Below, piece by piece: positions 10,531-22,520 of a stretch of 64,000 nt of DNA. Origin of the DNA: Liopterus haemorrhoidalis (lineage: Eukaryota > Arthropoda > Insecta > Coleoptera > Dytiscidae); the NCBI GenBank assembly GCA_963971575.1, contig OZ020611.1:60731381-60795380 (forward strand). The letters are read 5' to 3'. The position numbers were made by a program, and so were the translations under genes. The notes below the pieces were generated by a model, which did no database searches, had not been told where the DNA came from, and was given only the letters and a program-made list of their open reading frames with translations. Every line of letters begins with the position of its first letter. The first letter of the stretch is position 1.

Positions 10531-10700
10531 ATTAGCGTAAGATGTAATATTCGATATATTTGGGAGATAATTAATAATAAGTTCAAGGCAAAAGTAATTA
10601 GGTGAAACAGTACAGTTATTTAAATAATAAGAAAATAATAAAGATATAAAATACAATAATAAGACAGTATACTACAGGTGATCAGACAGTTTGTAAATAA

Positions 10701-11661
10701 TATTATTGGAAGACTGAGAATCAACTATGATATAAATGTAAGTTAAGTTAAAAAGCAATATTATTTGTTTATACAGTATTGGAAAAACAGTTAGAACATT
10801 GAAATTATTTTAACCTGTTAAATTTATTGAAATTATTGAAATTCCAAATCTGTTAAATTTGACAGGTGGTTTATAACCTATAAATATATACTGCAAATTC
10901 ACAGTTTTTAAGACAATACGGTATATAAACTATAGTATGCAAGATAATAAATATAAAATTAAACATAAAATATTAGTTATTAACTGGATTGATCAATTAA
11001 TTGATTACAAAATTTATAAATTACAATTTTTAAAATGACTTGTTGAGTGCCACTGGTATGACCAACTCTGACAGGAGAAACAGCTGTTTTTGACATAGAG
11101 CGTATAGGTTAGATTTAATATATTTGTTTTATTATGGAATAAAAACGACAGAAAACTTACGTGTAATTAATATTATGTCAAGAATAAAATTTGATTTGAT
11201 AGTCAATAATTAAAAACTTGATAAACGTCAAAGAAATTAAAATTAATTTATAGGCGCGAAAACACAGTGTTACACCCACAACAGCGGCACTCAACGAAAT
11301 TCTGAAAAAATATTCAGAAGCTACACTAAACAGAAAATAATCGTTCTCCAATCAAAGTCTTTATAAATTATCTTTATAAATTGTTGATGTAAAGTAAATA
11401 ATAAGGGAGATATTTCCAGTATTTTAGTTTTAGCACCTCCCCCTTCTCCCTTCCCCTGCTTCTTTACCAATTGGAAAATTTATAGGATAACATGTATTTG
11501 TATTTTTATTTTAAACAGCTTTTCTCATGTGCGTTTTTGCTGTTAAGTCAATAGTAAATGAGATATTTCAAAAGTTTAGTTTTAGGTTGTCCCTTCGTAA
11601 CTCCCGTAAATCAATCCAATAAAAAAAAAATCATTAAAAAAAAATATTTGTTTTCTTATTA
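10701..11661. other. AT-rich stretch, probable LINE A 5' region and flank
   Basis: No open frame is recognised. Part is probably LINE A 5' UTR, but no boundary or target duplication was found. Two blocks with an AGGGAGATATTTCC/GAGATATTTCAA motif (about 11400 and 11550) resemble sequence at 6171-6246 and, inverted, at 19540-19640. They are fragments of a dispersed repeat. Confidence 0.4.
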
Positions 11662-12593
11662 CAGTGAAACCTCTATCTATCGTTCCTCGAATAATAGACC
11701 GGGAGCTCATGACAGTTTTTGGTCTCCGATTTCATACAGCATGCCTTTTGGAGGAGAGAATATTTACCCTGTGACAACAAAAAAGGGATGGTACTAAACC
11801 CCTGCACGCTTTCCGGTCATAGGGAAAATTGCATTTCCACTTAAACACAAAATTTTTGTGCTTTTCTCTGATTTAATATTGCTTGCCCTTTTGTCAAAAG
11901 AAAGTTATAACAAATTTAAAGTCTTTTAAATATATGCATGCGATTCGGAGGGTCCCAAAGGGCTCAAACGGTCATGTGATCTTGTAATAAAAAAATATGA
12001 TTTTCCGCGTATGAAATCGTAGACCAAAAATGTCATGAGCTCCCGGTCTATAATAGTTTTCCCGTATATATCGTTATTTCTTGCGGTTCCGAATTAATTT
12101 CATACAAAACACGCAAAAATAGATCGCATCGATCATTTCTCTCTGTATCATTTTACCGCATTCATCGTTTAAATTACGCAGCAAATTTCGTGTTTTTTCA
12201 AATTGTAAACTCAAAATCAGGACAGGAATTTATGCGCATTCGATAACTGATGCCGAAAAAAATTTAATTTGTAACACCGAAAGAATATTGATTTCTTACG
12301 GCAATATAAAAAGCCAAAAAGCAAATGACGATGAAAGATTATATACAATACAAAGTATAATTTTTTTTTGTCGGCATGCAGCTTCCTTTTTTATTGTTAC
12401 GAAATTTTTTATTTAAAAAAATTGATTTATACCTGAAACATGTATCATTTTTAGAATATATATGTACGTACATATTAAACATTTAAATATGTATTAATGT
12501 GTTTTTTTCCTATATTCCCGCATTCATTGTTTTCCCGCATCCATAGTTTATTTCAATAGGTCCCTTCAAAAACGATAGATAGAGGTTTCACTG
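11662..12593. mobile_element. Pogo/Tigger-like non-autonomous DNA transposon
   Basis: The 932-bp unit has matching inverted ends, CAGTGAAACCTCTATCTATC at 11662 and its reverse complement ending at 12593. TA dinucleotides flank it at 11660-11661 and 12594-12595. The CAGT..ACCTCT end form is like pogo/Tigger elements of the Tc1/mariner superfamily. No transposase frame is present. A second element is inserted at 11695-12050, so the element itself is about 0.58 kb. Confidence 0.8.
11695..12050. mobile_element. TIR element nested in the pogo-like unit
   Basis: The 356-bp unit has long inverted ends of about 43 bp with few mismatches, beginning TAGACCGGGAGCTCATGACA. It is flanked by a 3-bp repeat TAA at 11692-11694 and 12051-12053. 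A TWA target of 3 bp suggests a PIF/Harbinger-type MITE; TA would be the alternative target. It has no coding capacity. Confidence 0.7.
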
Positions 12594-14411
12594 TATAAGC
12601 AATTTTTCTGTTAAGTCTACGTCTTAAGTGATACAATTTTTTTTCTTCTGATTTTCGATTTGCCTCCTTATATTGACTGCATTTCCTACCTATATACCAA
12701 ATTCCAACTCGGTACACACAGATTTTCTGTTTTATATATATAAAAGATTTTACTATTATATTTAAACATTTAAATAAAAGAATAGAAAATAAAATAAATA
12801 AAAATAACAAAGTTCATAAAAATACCCTAAAATAAAAAACCAGAAAACAGGTGCTCCACTTTAGTCTCGCTCTGCATACACTAATCAAAAATTTTACTAA
12901 ATAACAATAAATAAATCTTATCAGCTAGAGCAGAGTAATGATGAATCGCGCCGAACGACATTGAACGATGTTTCACGAACTTACTATAGTTGTCCAAACA
13001 ACCATTGAAACGAAATTCCCGCAATCTCGCTGAACGCATCATACATACTTCGATGGTCCAATATAATTAAAAACAAAATTATTAATTTCTCGTTTCTGAT
13101 GGGACTTTTTTGAGATTTTTCTAGTTATGATGAAGGCATTTTCTACCTGTATGCAAAATTTCAACTCGGTAGCATATCTGGAAGTGGGTTAGAATTTCCG
13201 GACATAGCCACAAATATTCATTTTTATATATAAAGATACTACCGCTGGTGTCCTGTAAATATACACTACTGTATTGTGTTTAACTTTTTAAGAGTTTCAA
13301 ATTTATTTTAAAGCATTGTCGCAATATGTATATAAAATATCAGTTTTTAATTTGGTTTCAAACCTGTCAATTTGATTTATTTCAGTTTTCGAAATCAAAA
13401 TTTTATTGTATTTACTTCTATGTGATGGAAATTCTGCCTTAAATGTCTTTCTTATTTATTTTATTATTTTGCCAATTAGTATTGATTTTACAAAAAAAAG
13501 GTTTCATTGTGTAGATGTGGAGATATCGTGGAGCTCTTTTTCTTTAGCCCGGACATTCAGCAAAAACTTCTGATTCGTTTTTAATGCAGTCTTTGAGATT
13601 ATGTGAACAAAAACATCGGTATCAGTGTCCGAATTTCACACGATAAACTCGTGATACTCTTCTGTTTGACTTTTTTGTATAAAATAATTCATCACAATTT
13701 CCTTTGAAATTTCGGATTAAGGGGTATTTTGAAAGGGAGACAATGCTTGAATATAATAAGACCTATAATTGTAATATCTGTATCTGTAAGTTATTAAAAT
13801 GACACGTAAGTACTAGATGACGTCATAAAAGAATACTGTCTGTGAGAACAGCAATACACATATGTGAATTAGAAGGAATAGTATTTTATTTAATAAGCAT
13901 ATTATGGAGGCTATAATTCATGAAGATGAGGTTTTCCAGCAAAGCCGTAGGTGAGGATTGTAATCATCCACTTATTTTACACTTATTGCAATATAAACAG
14001 CATTGTGTATTTATAATTGGACAAATAATGCATTTAATATTTGATAGTCGTGGATAAACAAATTTGACCTGTACAACAAAGATCTGAGGAAGACAAACAT
14101 GAAAGTCATACATGAAAGTCATAAAAGCATGCAAAGAAAAAAAATAATTTCGAAATTATTAAATAACTAAGAAAAAATTTCGTGAAAAAAAGTGAAGTGT
14201 GAATTTTCACACATTTCAGGAATATGTATGTTTTTAATATCTGTAAGCCAACAGAATGCTGGTTGTCTAGAACAATATTTTTTCTACAAGTATATCAAAA
14301 TCAAATGTTTTTTTGATAACCATTTTTATTCTCTATTTGAGTACTAAGAGCTTTCATTACATTCAAATAATTTGCGAAAATTTCGTCACAATTAAATAAA
14401 AAATCCCAGCT
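12594..14411. other. AT-rich stretch with fragments of a dispersed repeat
   Basis: Two related segments, around 12685-12740 and 13130-13225, share a CTACCTATATACCAAATTCC / CAACTCGGTA motif followed by TTTATATATA. They look like copies of one dispersed repeat. No gene is recognised. The minus strand at about 13500-13680 has a short polar open segment broken by a stop that I could not assign. Confidence 0.4.
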
Positions 14412-14421
14412 ATTCTTTCTG

Positions 14422-15354
14422 TGGGTAGTCAGTAGGAGATTCTATGTGGATACTCCATGGCACTTATTGGCACCAACTCCTTTGGCGGAATCGTTTGCGG
14501 AAACCTCGCGGCAACTCAAAGGTCGGGTTATAGACACTCGCATCCGGAGAGTGTGGGTAAGCTAATTGTCACCTGGCAACGTCTCGAAAACCGTGCTTAA
14601 AACCATGAGTGTCTTCGATAGGAACGCCTTGTATTCGAGCTGGCTTACCTCGTGAAACAGGTCGAAGCCCGAAAACACGAGACAAAGGCCCGCTGCTTGG
14701 TGCCATTCGTAGGATGACCCTGTTAGGGGAGCTGGTCACAGGGACAACCTAGTCGTCCTAGGATTTTAGGCTCAAGACCGAATGGGAGTACCGGAACACC
14801 ACCTCACGGAAAAGTACTGAGGTGTGTTCAACTCCGTTGTGTTCGAGTCTCGTATCTACAGATGCGTCCTTCTCGTGGTGTACTCGTCAGCCCGCCCACT
14901 CCCAACCTAGCGTTGATTGTGGCCAAGTGACCAAAACCATCGGATCTAGAGGAGAGAACCTCGTCAAAAAATCGTGCCACCTCTTATCTGGTGGAGAGGC
15001 ACTGACAGAGAGTGACTTTACTTCCACTTTCTGTGTCACCCTCCTTTCTCTCAACTTTCCTGTCAGAACGAACTTGACCCAACTCTTGTGCTTCAGACTC
15101 TAATTCGCGTAGCAATATAAGAATCAGTATTTCATTATTTCATTTCTTTTCTACTGTTATCTTCTAAACAGTATGCCTGCATGGGGGCTCAGGTGGCTTT
15201 GGAGTCAATGGGCTGATTACCCGAGGTTACTCCGAGATTAAAAATAATTCCCAGTACGTCAATAAGAATAGATGGAGAAATTTTATTGATAGCCTATGCT
15301 CTTTTTAGAGACAGTCCAAAATCACCCGATGATGGACAAGGCTTGATGATGATG
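14422..15354 (+). mobile_element. GC-rich retroposed unit with (GAT)n tail
   Basis: A 933-bp block, clearly richer in GC than its flanks, ends in TTGATGATGATG. It is bounded by a perfect 10-bp direct repeat, ATTCTTTCTG, at 14412-14421 and 15355-15364. The variable-length duplication and 3' microsatellite tail indicate target-primed reverse transcription. No frame longer than about 93 codons exists and no RT motif is seen. It is probably a LINE reduced to its UTR-like ends, or a long SINE. (GAT)n tails are found in RTE-type LINEs, so an RTE-like driver is a reasonable guess. Confidence 0.65.
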
Positions 15355-15364
15355 ATTCTTTCTG

Positions 15365-17249
15365 CATTTAGTTTTTATCTAAGTCATCATTAATTTAATA
15401 AGAAATATATTCCACGGGCCGCCGATTGCTGCAATATAGGATGTTCCATTTTTTTTCCACGACTGTTTAAATATACGTTTATTGCAGGCGTGTTAGTGAT
15501 TAGTAAATGTAGCACGTTCCCCACTTTTTTTATTACACACCGTTGACATGTTACGTAATGAGCTCATTGCGTAACAGGTTGAGCTTATTACATAAGAGGT
15601 TCAAGCAACAATGGCCGTAATGGACTGTTGTTAGGCAACGTACGAAATAGGTTGAAAGCATATGTCAAACTATTGTTAGTTTGTTAAGAAAACCTGAAAA
15701 TTCATTAATATTGTTAAAGTTGTCGAATATTGCAAATATATTTTTTGATAGAGTAAGTGTTGGTCAGTCAGTTAATCAACTGATGCAAATATTATTGTTT
15801 TAACTGCATTTTCATTCCGTATGACATGTACATATCCGTTTCTGGGCAACGTAATAAATAGGTTGAAAGCAACCGTCAAATTATTGTTAGATTTTAAAGG
15901 GAACTAATAATTTATGTAATTTCTCACTCGTATGAATTGCGCTACTCGCCTACGGCTCGTGGCACAACTTTCATACTCGTGTAAAATGACCATGATTCCA
16001 TGCTCGTTGCATGATATACTATTTTGTAATAGTTCTTTTATTTCACTGTTTCAATTTAACTGTACAGAAAACATTAAAAGGTTATATATTTTACTTAGTG
16101 CGAGTTATGTAAATTAGAAATACATTACCATATTTTCGTTAATGTAGTCAGTAGGAAGAGATGAGTAGTCTTATCTAAATACAGTCGGCCAGGACAACAG
16201 GCAGGTTATAAGAATAGCGCGTGTACGTTCATCCCTTAAACCTTCGTGACCAAGTAATCCTTTGACACATTCCACTTGTTCCAGGAGTTTCAGGCCGATT
16301 CTCTCAGACCCGGAATATTAAATTTCCGCATGGTAGTGATGACATTCTCTGTTTCAGACGGATTTTTCTTTAGATCTCTTCGCAAGCCAAGATTGAGGAA
16401 ATTATTCATGACATGAGAGATGAATCACTTCTCTGTTATTAGATATTTTTTTTTTCGCCGCTATATGTTACTAAGGTTTTGTCCTGTCTTAGATTTCAAT
16501 GTCATACCCACTTGCAGTTTATTTATTTTAAATATTAAAACGTTATGGTTATATTAAAATTTTACTTGACGTTTTGTAACAGATGTTTCGAATGAAATTT
16601 TGTTCAAAATACGCTTTTTATTTAAGGTATTTTTTGCATATGTTTGTTAACAACTTCTAGTGAAAGTGTGAGAAATTTTTTATGATCGCCAGATTTCTTA
16701 TTATTGGGGTCATATTTAAAATAATATTAAAAAAAAATATATGTATTATAAAAAATTGTCATGAAATATCAGTTTTCACATATTATCCGATTTCTTTGGA
16801 AATTAGTATGTCCGTATTGTTGTTGTAATCACATCAAAATCATGAAACATATTGGCCATTATACGGCACAATTCTACAAATGCAAACCTACCTTATTGCG
16901 CATGCGTATTGTCTACTTCAGGTGTAAATTTTGGTAAATAAATTTACTTTTTGTAAAATTTTCGGTTAGGTTACCTTAGTAAATTATTGTTCCTAGTTTT
17001 ATTTAATCACAAATCATTTTATTTATTTGTATTAAAAAAAAAAATATTATTTACAGTCACGAATATTGCTGGGTTTGTAATTGTAGAACAGTACCCATTA
17101 TACTTCCAACTAATTTTAATACTAACAGCTATTATTTAATCCTGAACCACCGTAGTGCGGTCACCATGACCGCTGCGATTATTCGAATAATTCATAATAA
17201 CTAATGCTACATTGGCAACCTCATAATTAGAAATTAAAATTAGTACTTA
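15365..17249. other. Non-coding stretch with a spaced direct repeat
   Basis: Two similar segments, about 15632-15690 and 15844-15900, share GGCAACGTA, ATAGGTTGAAAGCA and ATTGTTAG and lie 212 bp apart in direct orientation. At 16892-16907 a CTTATTGCGCATGCGT motif has its perfect reverse complement at 18352-18367, flanking the Harbinger element. No coding gene is recognised. Confidence 0.45.
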
Positions 17250-18220
17250 AGGCTCATGCACATTGAGAGTTCAACTATGAGATACAAGTATGAGCTCATA
17301 CAAGTATGATCATACAAGTCAACATACCCATGTCAATATACAAGTCTAAAATCATGTCATTTTTATGCTCTGTTTACATTTGCATACACGCATACACTCG
17401 CAAAAAATGTCTAGTGATGACGAGAAGAGTTTTTTGTATTGAAGTACATGTGCATTACTTCTGTCAAAATCACGAAAAAGAAAGCGTAGCTGGTGGCAGC
17501 GATATTTTTTATCTCGACGAGAAACCCATGGGGCCTACTCCATGTTGATTAACGAACTGACTCTAGAAGATGGTTCATGCTTCAGAAATTATGTGAGAAT
17601 GAGTGTCGCTGATTTTTGAATTCACGTTGGTGGCTCCATTAATTACTAAAAGTGATACAAGATTTCGAGAAGCTATATCACCTGCAGATCAACTGGCTGT
17701 TACATTGCGGTTCTTGGCAACTGGTGACTAATTTGCATCACTGATGTACGCACCTAGGATTTCTACTTTAGATAGCTCTTGACTATACTGATTTTTATGT
17801 TGTGCCATTTTGTCTATACATCTTTAGCCATGCAACTGAACACCTCAGAAATGTTATCATAAATCTTTTATTTTGTTAAAATCTTTCTACTCCTACTCCG
17901 AGTTTTATCCTTATTCCACAAAGACATATTTAACTTGTATAACAATAAAAAAAAATTTTAAAAAAACTATTGAAAATAATCAAATGCAAGATATCTTTTA
18001 AAACATAACCTAACTTTCCACCAGATTGTCAACTCATACAAGTCAAGTATATGGAAAAGTCTGCATACAAGTATGAGCAGAAAGTATGAGCAAATGTCAA
18101 TGGATTTGTCAAATTATACAAATTGTATGAGCTCATGTATGAGGTGATGTATCGCGACAACTCAATTTGACTTGTATCTCATACAAGTCCTCTTACTTGT
18201 ATCTAAATGTAAATGAGCCT
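17250..18220 (+). mobile_element. Internally deleted PIF/Harbinger element
   Basis: The 971-bp unit has ends AGGCTCATGCACATT and AATGTAAATGAGCCT. It is flanked by a 3-bp TTA at 17247-17249 and 18221-18223, the PIF/Harbinger target length. Subterminal parts repeat a motif like CATACAAGT in both orientations. It contains only an N-terminal transposase relic, so it is non-autonomous. Confidence 0.8.
17401..17760 (+). pseudogene. PIF/Harbinger (HARBI1-like) transposase relic
   Basis: Plus-strand codons around 17540-17730 give a segment typical of the N-terminal half of Harbinger transposases. It has a Phe-Arg-Asn-Tyr-Val-Arg-Met stretch, then an Ala-Pro-Leu-Ile-Thr-Lys-Ser-Asp-Thr-Arg-Phe-Arg-Glu-Ala-Ile stretch, then Ala-Val-Thr-Leu-Arg-Phe-Leu-Ala-Thr-Gly-Asp. 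Frame changes and stops break it, and the DDE catalytic part is missing. Upstream, an 80-codon open frame (17306-17548) may include the original N-terminus. Confidence 0.6.
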
Positions 18221-18223
18221 TTA

Positions 18224-20159
18224 GAATTAACGTAAATGTTGGTTATACGTAACTGTACATTAGCGTTGACAACCTTCTAAATTAATACTTACACTGATAA
18301 ATTAAAATTAAGAATTTGCAACCTACAAACTCTTACATTAATTTATAATTGACGCATGCGCAATAAGCATTTGTCTTAACAGGATAATTTCTATGACTAT
18401 ATAGTTCTGTTTCTATACATATATTTCTATTTTCTATGAGCATATATTTAAATTTTTCCTCTATTTCAATTCTTATCTAAACTATTAAATACTAAAAACC
18501 TCATTAGCAAATATAACAGCTGTCAAATATCAATCGATAAAGTAGAAATCGATAGAAATTTACCGATGCAACGCTATCAGTGTCTCAATTTCTTAATTTA
18601 CGTTATGTTATGTTAAGTACTTATTTAACGTTAATTCTAATTTTAATTTCGAGGTTTTGAATGCAGCATTACACATACTGCAACATATTTCAAACAACGA
18701 AAATAGAGAGCAAAGTAAAGGTTGACTCGTTACTTCTGACCAATCAGAGCGTGAGAGGGAATACGTCACACGTCTGCTTAGTTCAAACTAGCATACAAAA
18801 TTAATATAGATGTTGCATGTTTTTAAATTTTTATATTGACTATATTTATAATAGTGTAAGAACCCAATCCGTCATTATGCGTACTTGTCCGTACTAAGTC
18901 ACTGGATAACATTTATTTGTCCTTGCAAATTCTTCAGTAGGGCGTTGGCTACGATGCAGAGAGGACGTACGCATCTCGTACTTAAGTTCTGTAGTACACA
19001 AACTGTATTTAGGTGTTGGGAACTTTATTTCTTTTGTAATTTTAATAGGGTGTGAATTAAATGGTTACCAAAAAGTGTTTCTTTAATTAACCTGCTACAA
19101 TAGATATTTATTTCAAGACAGTTCTACTGAATAAATTATAAATAAATCCCTAAGAAATTTTTTTACTGATTTATATAAAATTTAAGGTGATGTGTATTTG
19201 TATTATAGTTAATAAAATCGAAAACAAATATAATTTTAGGCATATTGAAATAAAAATAGAAAAACAAATTGCTATAATAATATAGTAATTAATAAAATTG
19301 GAGGTTATATCTGTTTTTAAAAGCGACTGGACGTATTTTAACGAAATTTGGTACAATAGAGTAGAACCAGGATTCAAATAAAGGCATGGTATCTCAAAAT
19401 TTTCATTCTTAGGGGGTGTTTCTGAGTTAAAACTGGTACTAAATTTTTTTAAATATTTCCTTTATAAACGGAACTATCTTAAGAGAAAAAAGTATATACT
19501 AAATGTTGTTTATAAGAAAAGAAATCTTATTTGTTTTCTGCATTTTTTCAATTTGATGAATATTAAGGTAGTTACGGGGGGACGCCCTATCACTAAAATA
19601 TTGAAATATTTCACTTTTTATTATCTTCACATAAAAAATGAATATAAGAAAATTTATTTAGAACGAAGAAACATTCCTTTCGAAGAAAAAAGAAATGAAA
19701 ACAAGTAGAAAATCAAAAAATTAAACGATATTTTTATATTTATAGACAAAATTCAAACTTTACGTGTATATAACATATATGATAAACAAAGGCTGACGTC
19801 CCGTTAGCAGATAGATGACGTGTAGCTTCGCTATTTACCCCCACCACTACAAGTTACGAGACAACCTTTACTTTAATAATCTTGGATAGAGAGGGAATTC
19901 TTAACATAATAATAGCTATTCTAAAGCATAGTATATCTATCAAACTGAAGCAACTGTAATTCGAGCATAGTGTTATATTCGTATGGTTCTTAATTATAAA
20001 AATTTGAAATTAAAAATAACGGTAGGTAACCTTTACTGTGTGATTTATTAATAATATTAATATTAATTATTATATTATAATAGTAATAAAATATTTGGGG
20101 AGGGGGGATCTTCTTGTTTCAGAATTATGACACGTCTTCTTTTCACAGTCGATTTTTTT
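18224..20159. other. AT-rich stretch with inverted copy of a dispersed repeat
   Basis: About 19290-19640 resembles 55950-56150: both have ACCAGGAT, a CATCTCAAA-like motif, then AGGGGGTGTTT and a C-rich or G-rich block. Around 18735-18775 there is a CCAAT motif near a TACGTCAC sequence, possibly promoter-like but unsupported by any gene. No coding region is recognised. Confidence 0.4.
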
Positions 20160-20785
20160 TTTATTATAATTTATTTTAATTGCTTTTGCTACTTCGGAAA
20201 CTAGCCAGGACAGTTCTAATTTTTGAAGATTCTATACCTTAACGGGTCTCGAACGCGAGACCTTAGCAACGCAGGGCACGTGTGTTAATACCAGGGATGA
20301 AATAACGTTTCAAATCGTTACGCTATTGTATAACGTTATTTATTCTTTATTTTCGTTACATAACGTTATAAATAACTTTAAAAAATGAATTGTGAAGTTA
20401 TATAACGTTACGTAAATAATGTCATATAATGTTAAAAAAAATTATTTCTAACACTGAAGTTACTTGTATTTGGGATCTGTTTTGGTGGTTAATATCAAAT
20501 TATAACTACTTGTCTCGTGGTTGAAAACTGTTTTTGGGAAATACAAAAGTGTCTACGAAAATGGAAACTTACTTGGATCCGCAATAAATTATTCAATACA
20601 AATGAAACGTTATATAACGTTTTAAAATAACTTTTTAGGAATCGTTATAGGTTTTTATAACGTTATAAAATTAACGTTATTTTATAGAAATAGTAGTTGA
20701 ATCGTTATTATAACGTTATCGGGCATCGTTACGTTACGTTATGCATCCCTGGTTAACACATGCTACGCCGGTTGGCTGACGATTT
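20160..20785 (-). mobile_element. tRNA-derived SINE (family 1), split by a hAT MITE
   Basis: The minus strand carries a tRNA-like head with a B-box-like GCGTTCGAGACC (about 20244-20255), then a body ending in an A-rich tail near 20160. The head is interrupted at 20284-20291 by a MITE and resumes at 20752. Body and head match the plus-strand copy at 45841-45960 closely (shared TGCGTTGCTAAGGTCTCG). Confidence 0.7.
20292..20751. mobile_element. hAT MITE rich in AACGTT palindromes
   Basis: The 460-bp unit begins CAGGGATG and ends CATCCCTG. It is flanked by near-identical 8-bp repeats GTTAATAC (20284-20291) and GTTAACAC (20752-20759). Both halves carry many ATAACGTTAT-type palindromes. It has no coding capacity. 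It sits inside the family-1 SINE, so it is younger than that SINE. Confidence 0.8.
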
Positions 20786-22380
20786 AGACTGAATTTTTTT
20801 CAGAAAATGCGGTTTCTATATTGCGGATGTCAACGCAACTGTACAAAATATTCCGAAAGGTACAAAACATTTATTCTGCCAACCTTTGCAACTTGAATTT
20901 CTTCTACCTTATATATTTTTGATTTAAATGCCCATGTAACGACTATAAAGCAATAACTAATTTTATATAAAATAGAAAAACCGACGTTGTGAACAGTTTT
21001 ACGAGAGAAAATATTTTGTAATATTGCAGAAAGGTGCTCGCTTACGAGAAAAATGTGTAATTTAAATAAAATATGCTCTGTTTACGATTCCCGTTTAGTA
21101 AATGCCGTAAATTGCTGATACATTTAACTTTTTACGTTCGTATAGTTCCGTTCGCAGTAAAGTCTCATCTGCTATTTGTTTCTTTATCAGTACCTTCTCC
21201 AAAATGCAAGAAAAGCCGATACAGAAGCTTTCAGAGGCAGCGATTCGCTGAATTGCAATTCTCGAATACTATTCTACGCTACGAACAACTGATGCACTTT
21301 ACTTTCTCGCTCCCTTGCTAACAAATATTATCTATTGATTTTAGGATATACGAATATTAGAAGATAATGGAAGAAGCCTATTTCCCATATTTTATTTTGA
21401 TTATTATTTTTTTTTTTTTTCTTTAAGCACACATGACGCGACATTTGAAATAAATAAAACTGAAGGCCATATAAAAAATGTCATTGATATATTTTAACGA
21501 AAAACTTTTTGAGAAATGTTTTTACTACATAGAACATTTTAAACAATAATAATCAAATTTCTATCACAATTTTTCATTATGTCTATTTTATATTTGCTAT
21601 CAAAGTCGTTTTAAGTTTGCATTAAAGGTCCTCGCAACACTGGAGCACCTCTCATAAAAATGTTAAATAATACTTATCTATTGCGTGGCCTGTGCCATGC
21701 ACTAATGTAAAGATGATAAAATAATAATCTATTTCTTAGAAAGGGCATTCAAGATAAGGGTAGACTTGTTTATTATTGTAAATTGAGACTGTAAATGTAA
21801 CATGAAAAGGAAATAGTAAATTGTGTTATTGAAAGACAGCTCTGTTAATAAATTAGATTAGAAGTGTTAGAACCATATGGGAAAATCTATTAATCTCTGT
21901 TTTAAAACAAATATTAGTTAGTTACTTATCTGGGGAGATTATACAATTTAATTTATGGATAATAAATGTCGTCTCAATTGACCGGGGTGTTAAATTACAT
22001 TTAACAGTTGGGCGATGTAAGCTTTTCAGGGTAGTCACGTTTTAAAGAGTTGCTTTTAACCCGTCGTATGGTTAAGATCATGTTTAAGGGTTGATTTTAA
22101 ATCGTAATAAGGTTAAGTCGTTTTTTTAAGTAGAGTGAGATTTTGTTAATCATGGGTTAGAGTCAGTGTAGTGACCAGCTAAAAAGTGGAGAGACAATAT
22201 TTAGAAACATGTAGTAGTTAAATTAGTGTTTGGTGTCTAGCGTGTACAATGTGTGTCTCATTTGGATTTAGCTGTAACGACGTAATTGTAAGTCTAGTTG
22301 TTGCGTTCTAAAACCCCGCAATTTATAATTAAATTTATTTATAGTTGAATTTATATTTACCGCTTGTAATGTAATACTTA
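20786..22380. other. AT-rich stretch, no gene recognised
   Basis: An 82-codon open frame at 21073-21321 shows no domain I recognise and starts in low-complexity sequence. There is a poly-T tract near 21405-21421. Nothing else is supported. Confidence 0.4.
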
Positions 22381-22394
22381 ACTTGCTCATTGGA

Positions 22395-22520
22395 CCTCTT
22401 AGGTCCACGTGACTTACGTTAGACCAATAGTAGCCTGTCATGTGACAGACTGCAGCCAATAGTAGCCTGTCATGTGACAGACTGCCAGCCAATTGTAGCC
22501 TTCTTGTCCATTCTTTTTGT
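22395..22520. promoter_or_regulatory. Candidate promoter: CCAAT boxes and E-boxes
   Basis: A CCACGTGAC E-box at about 22408 is followed by three CCAAT-containing segments. Two of them are near-identical tandem units of about 31 bp carrying CTGTCATGTGACAG, a CATGTG E-box with a 6-bp inverted repeat. This clustering of NF-Y-type and bHLH-type sites resembles an animal promoter. No coding exon is visible nearby, so the controlled gene is unknown. LINE C lies 280 bp downstream. Confidence 0.4.

Larger units (their letters stand above)
6250..10700 (-). mobile_element. LINE A: CR1-like non-LTR retrotransposon
   Basis: A two-ORF LINE on the minus strand. It has an ORF1 with SAP-like, coiled-coil and SGNH-esterase parts, an ORF2 with APE endonuclease and reverse transcriptase, and a short 3' UTR. 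The 3' end is an (ATT)n tail read on the minus strand (plus-strand AAT units at 6250-6274). The 5' end is not defined; the 5' UTR continues upstream of 10656 for an unknown distance. Both ORFs are open throughout, so the insertion is fairly young. I could not find a target duplication. Clade assignment (CR1/L2 superfamily) is inference from the RT motifs and the esterase-bearing ORF1. Confidence 0.85.

Noticed and set aside
14822..15103. 93-codon open frame in the GC-rich retroposon
   Set aside because: There is no domain, and its Ser/Thr/Leu-rich composition fits a chance frame in GC-richer DNA.
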